Below, in pieces: positions 56,526 to 64,000 of a stretch of DNA of 64,000 nt. Location: positions 124,001 through 188,000 of the forward strand of contig NZ_FNAC01000003.1 of NCBI RefSeq assembly GCF_900101705.1. The letters run 5' to 3'. The notes below the pieces were generated by a model. It worked only from the letters and a program-made list of their open reading frames with translations, had not been told where the DNA came from and made no database searches. Source of the DNA: Algoriphagus faecimaris. GTDB lineage: Bacteria > Bacteroidota > Bacteroidia > Cytophagales > Cyclobacteriaceae. The translations under genes and the position numbers were made by a program. Positions within the stretch are counted from its first letter, which is position 1. Every line of letters begins with the position of its first letter.

Positions 56526-59500
56526 ATGCTTGACCGGATTATCCAATGGAGTATTTCTAATAAACTGATTATTGGGATTTTTATCTTGATTTGGGTTGGA
56601 TTTGGAGTATATGCACTGATGAATATCAAAATCGGTGCAGTTCCAGATGTGACCAACAATCAAGTTCAGGTAATCACAACTTCCAGGAATCTAGCCACTG
56701 AGGATGTGGAGAAATACCTCACCTATCCCGTCGAATTGGAGATGGCCAATCTTCCGGGGGTGAAGGAAATCCGATCTATTTCCAAATTTGGGCTTTCGGT
56801 AGTGACCATCGTTTTTGAAGACGATCTAGGGACTTATTTGCCTCGGCAGTTGATTGCGGAACGCATCAAAATTGCCGAAGAACGAATACCGGAAGGCTTT
56901 GGTACACCCTTTATGGGACCGATTTCCACAGGTTTGGGAGAGATCTACCAATACATTATCGATGTAGAGCCTGGGTACGAGGATCAATATTCCATTACCG
57001 ACCTTAGAACCATACAAGATTGGGTAGTAAGAAGACAGTTGGCAGGAATTTCGGGAGTGGTCGAAGTCAATACCTGGGGAGGTTTTTTAAAGCAGTATGA
57101 AGTTGCGATCAACCCTGAGCGAATGAGGGCTATGGGATTGGATATCAAAACGGTCTTTCAGGCACTGCAGCAAAATAACTCCGTAGCAGGTGGCGGCTAT
57201 ATAGAAAAGAGTAATCAAAGCTACTTCATCCGAGGTGAAGGTTTGACTGAGAGCTTGGAGGATATTGAAAATATAGTGGTTGAGACAAGATCTGGCAATC
57301 CCATTTACGTTCGGGATATTGCTAAAGTAGGTTTTGGAGCAGCCAATCGTTTTGGAGCGATCACGGCAAATGGAGAAGGAGAAAAAGTTCTAGGTCAGAT
57401 CATGATGCTGAAGGGAGCTGATTCTAAGCGAACCATAGATCGGGTAAAGGATCGAATTGCTGAAACACAAAAAACACTTCCTGAAGGCGTTTACATCAAT
57501 GGATTTTTAGATCGATCCGAATTGATAGGCAGGACAACAAGTACTATTTCTGAAAACCTGATTTTGGGTTGCTTGATTGTAATTTTTGTAGTGGTTCTAT
57601 TATTGGGCAACATGCGGTCAGGACTCGTGGTCGCTTCAGTGATTCCCCTAAGTTTGCTTTTTGCGCTATCGATGATGTTCATCTTTGATGTCGATGCCAA
57701 CTTGATGAGTATGGGTGCTATTGATTTTGGGATCATCATAGATGGAGCGGTTATTATAGTCGAATACATCGCTTTTAGATTTACCAAATCGGGTGAGCTA
57801 TTTAGTAAACTTTCTACCTCAGAAAAGCGGGAAGAAAAAGATAAAATAGCATTTGAGGGCAGTAGTAAAATGATGCATTCGGCTATTTTCGGACAGATTA
57901 TCATCATTATCGTCTTTATTCCCATTCTTTCGCTTTCGGGCGTAGAAGGCAAGATGTTCCGACCGATGGCAGAGGTCTTTAGTTTTGCCTTAGTAGGTGC
58001 AATGATTTTAGGTTTGACCTATGTGCCAGTTGCTTCTTCACTATTTCTAAAAGCAGCACCTCAAGGACCAAAAAATATTTCTGTCAGGATCATTTCCTTT
58101 CTCAACAGGTTTTATGAGCCTACTATCGATTGGGCATTAGCTCATACCCGAATGGTCTTGTTGGGGGCTGCTGCTCTTCTTGTTGCTGCTATTGGCTTAT
58201 TTACCACGATGGGATCGGAGTTTGTTCCTACATTGGATGAGGGGGATTTTGTGATTCAGCCCGTCTTAAAAACAGGAACCTCACTGACCAGTACGGTGGA
58301 GACCATCACTGAAATGGAGAAGATTTTATTGGGATTTCCAGAGGTCAAGCAAGTGGTGACGAGAATAGGAGCGGCAGAGATTCCCACCGATCCTATGTCT
58401 ATGGAGGAAAGTGACGTCATCGTCACACTTCACCCTCCATCTGATTGGACGGTTGACACCAAAGATGAATTGGCAGATAAATTTAAAGAGGCCTTGACGG
58501 TCATCCCTGGTTTGGATTATGAATTTACTCAGCCTATTGAAATGCGATTCAATGAATTGATTACCGGAGTCAGGGCAGATTTAGCGATCAAGGTATATGG
58601 GGAGGACTTGGATGTTTTGTTGAGATTGGGGGAGGAAGTAGAGTCGGCAATTCAAGGAGTAGAAGGTGCTGCTGATATTATTTTAGAAAAGGTAGATGGC
58701 TTGCCCCAAATGAAAATTGAGTATGATCGTGCAAAAATTGCGAAATATGGACTCAATATCTCTGACCTTAATGAAATCGTCACCATGGGATTTGCAGGAC
58801 AGGCAGCAGGGACGGTTTTTGAGGGGGAAAAGCAGTTTGATCTCGTGGTTCGTTATGATCAGGATTTCAGAAAAGATCTAAAAAGCCTAGAATCTACTTC
58901 CGTTTTACTTCCTACAGGAGGCGTAGTTCCTTTCTCGGAACTGGCTCAAATATCTTATACCAAAGGACCAGCAAAAATTTCCAGAGATAATACGCAGCGA
59001 CGAATCGTCGTGAGTGTCAATGTGAGAAACCGCGATCTCCAATCCGTTGTAGATGATATCCGTGAAGTCATAAATAACCGAGTCGATCTTCCCGAAGGTT
59101 ACAGAGTAGATTATGGAGGTCAATTCGAAAACTTACAGCAAGCTCGAAACCGTTTGTTGATTGCCGTACCAGTAGCTTTATTTTTGATTTTTGTGATGCT
59201 TTATTTTGCATTTTCTTCCATCAAAGACGCCCTACTCATTTACACAGCCATTCCTTTTTCTGCAATTGGCGGAGTATTTATGCTTTGGTTTAGGGATATG
59301 CCTTTCAGTATTTCTGCCGGAATAGGTTTCATTGCCTTGTTTGGAATTGCTGTCCTGAATGGAATCGTACTGCTGGAGTATTTTAATTCGATGAAGGGGC
59401 GATTCAACTCTGTCAAAGATCTGGTCAAAGCAGGGGCAAAGGATCGACTTCGACCAGTATTTTTGACAGCTTCCACAGATGCTTTAGGCTTTTTGCCTAT

Positions 59501-60842
59501 GGCACTTTCCGCCTCCGCCGGGGCAGAAGTACAGCGCCCTTTGGCTACTGTAGTAATCGGAGGTTTAGTTTCTGCCACGCTCTTGACCTTGGTAGTTTTA
59601 CCGGTTTTGTATGTGCGTTTTCATAAAGCAGATAGTCCCTCTGATGGGATTGGAAAAAAAGCACTTGTCTTTTCTATGCTTTTGATGCTAGTAGGCCTTC
59701 CTGCTTTTTCTCAGTCTGACCAAATCAAGTTACCTGAAGCCATACAAATCGCAAAGTCCAGAAATCTCCAAATTCAATCTGTAGAGAAATCCGTCAGAGC
59801 AGCCGAGTCACTCAGAAAATCAGGATTGGATATTGAGAAAACACAGGTTTTCTATGGTTTTGATCGAAATGATATCGCCGAAAATGGTATCTATAATAGA
59901 GTGGCGGGAGTGCGTCAGAGTATTGCTTTTCCTTCTTTATACAGTGCCAATCGGCAGGTATTGGATGCTCAAGCTCAAAAAGCCGAGTCGGATTTTCTAC
60001 TTGCGGAGAGACAGTTGGAAAAAGAGGTCAGTCTGGCTTTTGTAGAGGCACTTTATTGGAACTCTTCTACGCAAAACTTCAGCTATCTTGACAGTTTGTA
60101 TGGGGCTTTTTCTAAAGCAGCTTCCAGAAAGTTTGAATTGGGAGAAAGCAACCTCCTAGAAAAACTGACTGCCGAGAGCAAACTTCGGGAAATTCAATTG
60201 AGAAAATCTGAGGCTGATCAAAATTATCAAATTGCACTAGTCCGCCTAAAGGAACTGCTGAACTGGCAGGATGAGTTGATTCTTGATCATTCAGACCCAA
60301 AACTGGACTTTCCCGACGAGTTGAACCCACATCCCTATTCCCGTTGGTTTGAAGCGAGAAAGTTGGAAGTCGAGATGATGACTAAGCAAGAGCGGCGGAA
60401 ATTGCTTCCAGACCTTAATTTGGAGTTGTTCAGAGGGACCAATCCAGGGCCTAATGCAGAAGTCTATCCCGGATTTCAAGCAGGTATAGGGATTCCTTTG
60501 TTTTTTGGTGCACAGAAAGCCAAGGTTCAAGCTGGAAGGTTTAGAGAAGAGCAAGTTGACTTTGAAGCTGCTGCCTTTGAGTTGAATTTGGATAGTAGAC
60601 AAAATGAGCTTTACCAAAAACTAGAGCAAAGCCAACGCGTCCTGGATTATTATCAGCAAGAGGGGGAGGAACTTTCTACCCAACTTCAAACTCAGGCCAC
60701 CCGATCTTTTAGAGAAGGTGAAATTGATTTTCTCCAATATGTGCAGTTGATAGAAAATGCACGAAATATCACTCTGCAATACCTTCAAAGTAAGTGGCAG
60801 CAGCAGCAAACCATTTTAGAATTAACTTATCTTACCTTCTGA
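56526..60842 (+). CDS. Heavy-metal RND efflux pump fused to a TolC-like domain
   Basis: The 1438-residue protein has a CzcA/CusA-type RND pump in residues ~1-1035, with IGAVPDVTNNQVQV near the start and twelve hydrophobic segments. Transmembrane helix 4 has DFGIIIDGAVIIVE (about 399-412), which matches the divalent-cation (Zn/Co/Cd/Ni) class, not the monovalent Cu/Ag class. From about residue 1045 a signal-like hydrophobic segment (KALVFSMLLMLVGLPAFS) leads into a TolC/CzcC-type outer-membrane-factor domain (LPEAIQIAKSRN, ALYW, FLQYVQLIENA). The fusion keeps pump and outer channel in one chain. Its stop overlaps the adaptor start by one base. Confidence 0.93.
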   Translation: MLDRIIQWSISNKLIIGIFILIWVGFGVYALMNIKIGAVPDVTNNQVQVITTSRNLATEDVEKYLTYPVELEMANLPGVKEIRSISKFGLSVVTIVFEDDLGTYLPRQLIAERIKIAEERIPEGFGTPFMGPISTGLGEIYQYIIDVEPGYEDQYSITDLRTIQDWVVRRQLAGISGVVEVNTWGGFLKQYEVAINPERMRAMGLDIKTVFQALQQNNSVAGGGYIEKSNQSYFIRGEGLTESLEDIENIVVETRSGNPIYVRDIAKVGFGAANRFGAITANGEGEKVLGQIMMLKGADSKRTIDRVKDRIAETQKTLPEGVYINGFLDRSELIGRTTSTISENLILGCLIVIFVVVLLLGNMRSGLVVASVIPLSLLFALSMMFIFDVDANLMSMGAIDFGIIIDGAVIIVEYIAFRFTKSGELFSKLSTSEKREEKDKIAFEGSSKMMHSAIFGQIIIIIVFIPILSLSGVEGKMFRPMAEVFSFALVGAMILGLTYVPVASSLFLKAAPQGPKNISVRIISFLNRFYEPTIDWALAHTRMVLLGAAALLVAAIGLFTTMGSEFVPTLDEGDFVIQPVLKTGTSLTSTVETITEMEKILLGFPEVKQVVTRIGAAEIPTDPMSMEESDVIVTLHPPSDWTVDTKDELADKFKEALTVIPGLDYEFTQPIEMRFNELITGVRADLAIKVYGEDLDVLLRLGEEVESAIQGVEGAADIILEKVDGLPQMKIEYDRAKIAKYGLNISDLNEIVTMGFAGQAAGTVFEGEKQFDLVVRYDQDFRKDLKSLESTSVLLPTGGVVPFSELAQISYTKGPAKISRDNTQRRIVVSVNVRNRDLQSVVDDIREVINNRVDLPEGYRVDYGGQFENLQQARNRLLIAVPVALFLIFVMLYFAFSSIKDALLIYTAIPFSAIGGVFMLWFRDMPFSISAGIGFIALFGIAVLNGIVLLEYFNSMKGRFNSVKDLVKAGAKDRLRPVFLTASTDALGFLPMALSASAGAEVQRPLATVVIGGLVSATLLTLVVLPVLYVRFHKADSPSDGIGKKALVFSMLLMLVGLPAFSQSDQIKLPEAIQIAKSRNLQIQSVEKSVRAAESLRKSGLDIEKTQVFYGFDRNDIAENGIYNRVAGVRQSIAFPSLYSANRQVLDAQAQKAESDFLLAERQLEKEVSLAFVEALYWNSSTQNFSYLDSLYGAFSKAASRKFELGESNLLEKLTAESKLREIQLRKSEADQNYQIALVRLKELLNWQDELILDHSDPKLDFPDELNPHPYSRWFEARKLEVEMMTKQERRKLLPDLNLELFRGTNPGPNAEVYPGFQAGIGIPLFFGAQKAKVQAGRFREEQVDFEAAAFELNLDSRQNELYQKLEQSQRVLDYYQQEGEELSTQLQTQATRSFREGEIDFLQYVQLIENARNITLQYLQSKWQQQQTILELTYLTF

Positions 60843-61996
60843 TGAAATCCAGAATCATACAGTCCCTACTTTCCTACAGTTTACTCCTTGGTATTTTGTC
60901 ATGGTCTTCTTGTGGTCAAAACCAAAAAGAATCGGATGCCATTCAGGTTTCCGAAGCCTCGGAAGAGGAACAATCCGTCTTTTTGACCAAGGAGCAGTTT
61001 CAGACCATGAAAATGGAATGGGGGCAATTGGAGACTAGGATTTTTTCTGAGGAGCTATCCCTGCAGGGAATGGTTAGAGTGCCTGTAGAAGGAATGCAGG
61101 ATATTTCCGCCTATTTCGGAGGATATGTATCAGGCCTTACTCTGATAGAGGGACAGGCGGTGAATAGAGGTCAGGTTTTATTCTATTTGGAAAACCCGGA
61201 ATTTGTCAGAATTCAACAAGACTACTTGGAGACCAAAAGTCAACTGGCTTTTTTGAAAGCTGAATATGAGCGTCAGGAGACCTTGTATGCCGAGCAGATT
61301 GCAGCGCAGAAAAGCTTATTGAAAGCCCAAGCGGACTATGAATCTGCCAGAGCGAAAGTGGCTAGCCTTAAACAGCAACTGGGAATGATCAATATCGATA
61401 CAGAGAAATTGACTCCTGAAACCATCCGCTCCAAAGCGCCTGTTACTTCTCCGATTTCGGGCTTCGTGGAGGAAATATTCGTAGTGCCTGGTGCTTTCTT
61501 ACCGGCTTCAGGACGAGCACTTTCTCTTTTGAGCAGAAGCCATATGCATGTGGAATTGATCGTATTTGAAAAAGATGCGATGAAACTTAGGATGGGGCAA
61601 AAAGTAAGAATCAGCAGTCCGGATAGTAGAGAAACATCTTTTGAAGCTGAAATCTACGTGATCGGTCAATCCGTCAATCAAGAGAGGCAGCTTATGGTTC
61701 ATGCCCATGTATTGGACCCTGAAATAGAGCGCTCTCTCGTGCCGGGGATGTACCTGGAAGCAAAACTCCAACTTGATCCCCAAGAGGGTCAAATGCTTCC
61801 TTCTACCGCTGTAGTAGAGCAAGGTGAGAAGAACTATATTCTTGTATTGAGTGAAGAGAATGATCGTGGTTTTGAACTTGAGGCAATTGAAGTCGAGTTG
61901 GGTACTGAGCAAGATGGTATGATACAAGTAAAACCTCTTTCGGCTATTGATCAGGAAAAGAAAATACTGGTAAAAGGAGCCTTTTCCCTGTTGTAA
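60842..61996 (+). CDS. RND efflux periplasmic adaptor (CzcB-type) lipoprotein
   Basis: From ATG 60842 the protein has 384 residues with a lipoprotein signal (SWSSC, Cys24). The adaptor layout shows: lipoyl-like halves (FGGYVSGLTLIEGQAVNRGQVL, RSKAPVTSPISGFV), a coiled-coil hairpin between them (about 110-185), and a C-terminal beta-barrel (VRISSPDSRETSFEAEI). It should link the RND pump to the outer channel and may bind the metal. The ATG overlaps the pump stop codon (TGATG), showing one operon. The upstream 16 residues of the longest frame lie within the pump gene. Confidence 0.93.
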   Translation: MKSRIIQSLLSYSLLLGILSWSSCGQNQKESDAIQVSEASEEEQSVFLTKEQFQTMKMEWGQLETRIFSEELSLQGMVRVPVEGMQDISAYFGGYVSGLTLIEGQAVNRGQVLFYLENPEFVRIQQDYLETKSQLAFLKAEYERQETLYAEQIAAQKSLLKAQADYESARAKVASLKQQLGMINIDTEKLTPETIRSKAPVTSPISGFVEEIFVVPGAFLPASGRALSLLSRSHMHVELIVFEKDAMKLRMGQKVRISSPDSRETSFEAEIYVIGQSVNQERQLMVHAHVLDPEIERSLVPGMYLEAKLQLDPQEGQMLPSTAVVEQGEKNYILVLSEENDRGFELEAIEVELGTEQDGMIQVKPLSAIDQEKKILVKGAFSLL

Positions 61997-62007
61997 AAAA
62001 CAAAAAA

Positions 62008-62042
62008 CTAAACCCTTCCCAAACTGAATGGGAAGGGTTTAC
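62008..62042 (-). terminator. Terminator after ssb, possibly shared with the efflux operon
   Basis: A perfect 12-base inverted repeat (62010-62021 AAACCCTTCCCA with 62029-62040) is followed on the minus strand by TTTTAGTTTTTTG, which fits ssb. On the plus strand it lies 13 bases after the adaptor stop, with only a short T-run, so termination of the efflux operon there would be weaker. Confidence 0.75.
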
Positions 62043-62063
62043 TGAGTTGAATTTGTGGACAAT

Positions 62064-62405
62064 TCAATCTCCTTTTTTTCCAAGCAAAAGCACTTCGGAG
62101 ACGACTACCTCGGTGATGTATCGCTTTACGCCATCTTTATCGGTATAGTCTCGGTTGGTCAGTCTCCCTTCAATACCGACTTCAGAACCTTTGTCGGTGT
62201 ACTTGTCCACGATTTCTGCTTCTTTGTCCCATAGCACTAGATTGTGCCAGGTGGTTTCGGTGACTTTTTCTCCATTTTTGTTTTTGTAGGTTTCATTAGT
62301 GGCAATACTTACACGTCCTACCTTTTTGCCTGAATCCAGGGTTTTGATCTCGATTTTTCCCCCTAGGTGTCCGATGAGTTGAACTCTGTTTCTTAAAGCA
62401 TTCAT
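62064..62405 (-). CDS. ssb: Short single-stranded DNA-binding protein
   Basis: The 113 residues form one OB-fold: NRVQLIGHLGG, TTWHNLVLW, IEGRLTNRDY. The family usually has a glycine-rich tail ending in an acidic tip (DDDIPF) that recruits other proteins; here the protein ends GKKGD right after the fold. That suggests a short paralogue rather than the main SSB. It is on the minus strand, facing the efflux operon, with a strong hairpin between. Confidence 0.88.
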   Translation of the reverse strand: MNALRNRVQLIGHLGGKIEIKTLDSGKKVGRVSIATNETYKNKNGEKVTETTWHNLVLWDKEAEIVDKYTDKGSEVGIEGRLTNRDYTDKDGVKRYITEVVVSEVLLLGKKGD

Positions 62406-62841
62406 AGTAATTAGTATTTATGGTTTGGAAATGAATTTTGTTTTCTGATTTCGAAAACTTGATGATCCAAAGTTGGGCAGACAGTAGGGGAAGAGTCGGT
62501 GGACAGTCGACAGTATCCGATAGTAGTCGTTTGCTGTCGGTTAATCAAGGCTAACAGCCGATTCAGACAGATTTTCAAAAAAAATTATTGAATAACATGA
62601 TTATCCGTAATAATACCAGTAGCCTTATTTCCTTTGCTTTTAGGGTTGGAAGACCGATGACGGAAGACCGAAGTTCCCTGAAATTGAACTTCCAGCCTTG
62701 TTTTAGCCGTTCAATCTTCTTACTGGAAAGAAAGCGGATATACAGATTGAATAAAAATCACTAGGTAAAATATACTTGATCAGCGGTTTCTACTTTTGGA
62801 TGAATATTTTTGATATTGAAGCTTCAAATAATTCACCCATT
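62406..62841. other. Repeat-bearing intergenic stretch
   Basis: About 435 bases show no protein-like frame. Short direct repeats are present: GACAGT several times near 62480-62515 and GGAAGACCG twice near 62645-62670 (spaced by about five bases). The pattern suggests a dispersed intergenic element. The promoters of ssb (minus) and of the deacetylase gene (plus) must lie at its ends. Confidence 0.45.
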
Positions 62842-64000
62842 ATGAAGAAACTACTTTCTCTAATTCTCATTTCCTATTTTGGTTTTTCTTGCAGTCCCAA
62901 AGATCCGCTGATAGGACAAACGGAAATTACCAAATGGCAGGGAAATAAAAGTGGGGCCATTTCCATCACTTTTGATGATGGAATCGTGAATCAGTTTACC
63001 ATCGCAAAACCGATTTTAGATAGCCTGGAAATGAACTCTACCTTTTACATTATCACAGGCAAAGTGGAGGGTTCCGGAGAAGGAAAATTTATCGGAAGAG
63101 AGCCGCAAGAAATAATCAATGAAACTGCTGCTATTCCCACCGACTCGGATAATTTCTTTGAAAGAGCTTCCCTGATTGCATTTACCGGAACTAGTGAAGC
63201 TGAAGATTACCATGCAAGAGCAGGTTCATTATTTGAGCAGGGTAAAATAGAGGAAGCTTATGAGCTGATCGATGAGGGATATGAAAAGATCCGAAAAGGA
63301 ACGATAAGAGATACCGATGATGTGGTTTTTCATAACAATGTGGAAGACACCACTACCTGGACACAATATAAGTCCTACGCTGCTCAAGGTCACGAAATAG
63401 CCTCTCATACAGTGACACATCCGAGGCTAGCGGTCTTAGATGAAGTCAATATGCGCTATGAACTGGAGCAGAGCAAAGCTGATTTGTTGAAATATATCGG
63501 ACCCGAATCCACTTTTAGCGCCGAAGGCCCTTATGGTACGGAAGACGAGCGAGTCATGGAAATAGCTCATGAAATCTATCCATCTTTGAGAAACCGAATG
63601 CCGGAAGAATGGCTGGAGGAAATCAATAGAGGAAGCCAAATGACACCTGGCGAGTCAGAAAAAGAATATGTGCAGTGGCAAAGAGGGCCTATTACCCGTA
63701 CCGATCTCAATCTAATGAAAAGCTGGGTGGACACACTGAAGAGCCATGACAATACTTGGTTGGTTTTGGTATTTCATGGGGTAGAAAATCTAGGCTGGGA
63801 GCCAAAAACCAGACAGGAATTAGTGGACTACTTTTCTTATATGAAATCGCAGGAGAGTCAGGCTTGGATAGCGCCTTTCAGAGAAGTGACCAAATACTTA
63901 CGTGAGCGAAAAAGCGCTCGAATTGAAAGCGAATTCAACGGAGATCAAATTAGTTTGAATTTGATTTCTGACTTAGATCCAGAGATGTATCAGGTACCGT
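62842..64000 (+). CDS. Polysaccharide deacetylase-family lipoprotein, 3' end outside the window
   Basis: The frame starts at ATG 62842 (MKKLLSLILIS) and stays open to the edge, giving 386 residues. A lipoprotein signal ends FGFSC (Cys17). NodB-type motifs are SITFDDG (residues ~42-48) and IASHTVTHP (~186-194), with PYG (~231) after it. About 140 residues separate the first and second motif, against roughly 50 in typical family members, so an insertion of ~90 residues lies in the domain. Enzymes of this family remove acetyl groups from polysaccharides such as peptidoglycan or chitin-like chains, using a metal held by Asp and His. The substrate is unknown. Confidence 0.88.
   Translation, partial: MKKLLSLILISYFGFSCSPKDPLIGQTEITKWQGNKSGAISITFDDGIVNQFTIAKPILDSLEMNSTFYIITGKVEGSGEGKFIGREPQEIINETAAIPTDSDNFFERASLIAFTGTSEAEDYHARAGSLFEQGKIEEAYELIDEGYEKIRKGTIRDTDDVVFHNNVEDTTTWTQYKSYAAQGHEIASHTVTHPRLAVLDEVNMRYELEQSKADLLKYIGPESTFSAEGPYGTEDERVMEIAHEIYPSLRNRMPEEWLEEINRGSQMTPGESEKEYVQWQRGPITRTDLNLMKSWVDTLKSHDNTWLVLVFHGVENLGWEPKTRQELVDYFSYMKSQESQAWIAPFREVTKYLRERKSARIESEFNGDQISLNLISDLDPEMYQVP

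Overview
The window looks like chromosome from a Bacteroidota bacterium, most likely Cytophagia/Cyclobacteriaceae (Algoriphagus-like). This is inferred from protein signatures: a GroEL ending in GGMGGMM, an RND pump fused to a TolC-like domain, UpxY, LptE and DUF3822 family proteins, weak Shine-Dalgarno sequences and a few TAnnTTTG-type promoter boxes. I see no rRNA, tRNA, CRISPR array, phage or insertion sequence. Most of the window is ordinary core genome, with two enzyme clusters of unknown product.

Layout. 1-2.2 kb: end of an S10 peptidase, a secreted serine hydrolase and a lone receiver protein. 2.3-13.2 kb, mostly minus strand: groEL/groES, then secG, a TPR protein, lptE, a sigma-54 activator and miaB in one tight operon, then dinB and pabB. 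A sterol-desaturase-family gene and a plus-strand gene of unknown function lie between secG and groES. groES has a -24/-12 (sigma-54-like) promoter candidate. 13.2-15.6 kb: YceI lipoprotein, gamma-carbonic anhydrase, a 480-base gap and a small membrane protein. 15.7-20.7 kb: a five-gene plus-strand cluster (esterase-like hydrolase, ATP-grasp ligase, YbdK/GCS2 ligase, class I glutamine amidotransferase, ATP-grasp-like protein). It looks like a pathway that makes and trims an amide-linked small molecule, and it is the best candidate for an undescribed system.

20.7-38.2 kb: housekeeping genes (pyrE, NUDIX proteins, coaD, DUF3822, a RecD-like helicase, DUF1573, an ABC exporter, an orphan UpxY antiterminator, a porin-like protein, xseA/xseB, dapA, ligA with a large internal insertion, a TetR regulator and metG). 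38.5-46 kb: two related PAS histidine kinases, one of 1819 residues with a long chain of PAS and GAF domains, followed by a small receiver protein. 46.1-51.2 kb: a YitT-type membrane protein, then a second amide-bond cluster: circularly permuted ATP-grasp, alpha-E, Anbu proteasome-like peptidase and transglutaminase-like protein.

51.2-64 kb: a lipoprotein, a PepSY membrane protein with a Fur-box-like palindrome upstream, a c-type cytochrome, and a metal-efflux operon (response regulator, sensor kinase, RND-TolC fusion, periplasmic adaptor) whose RND signature points to divalent cations. The end holds a short SSB lacking the acidic tail, a repeat-rich intergenic stretch and a lipoprotein polysaccharide deacetylase cut by the window edge. 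Terminators separate many of the units, and several serve convergent genes.
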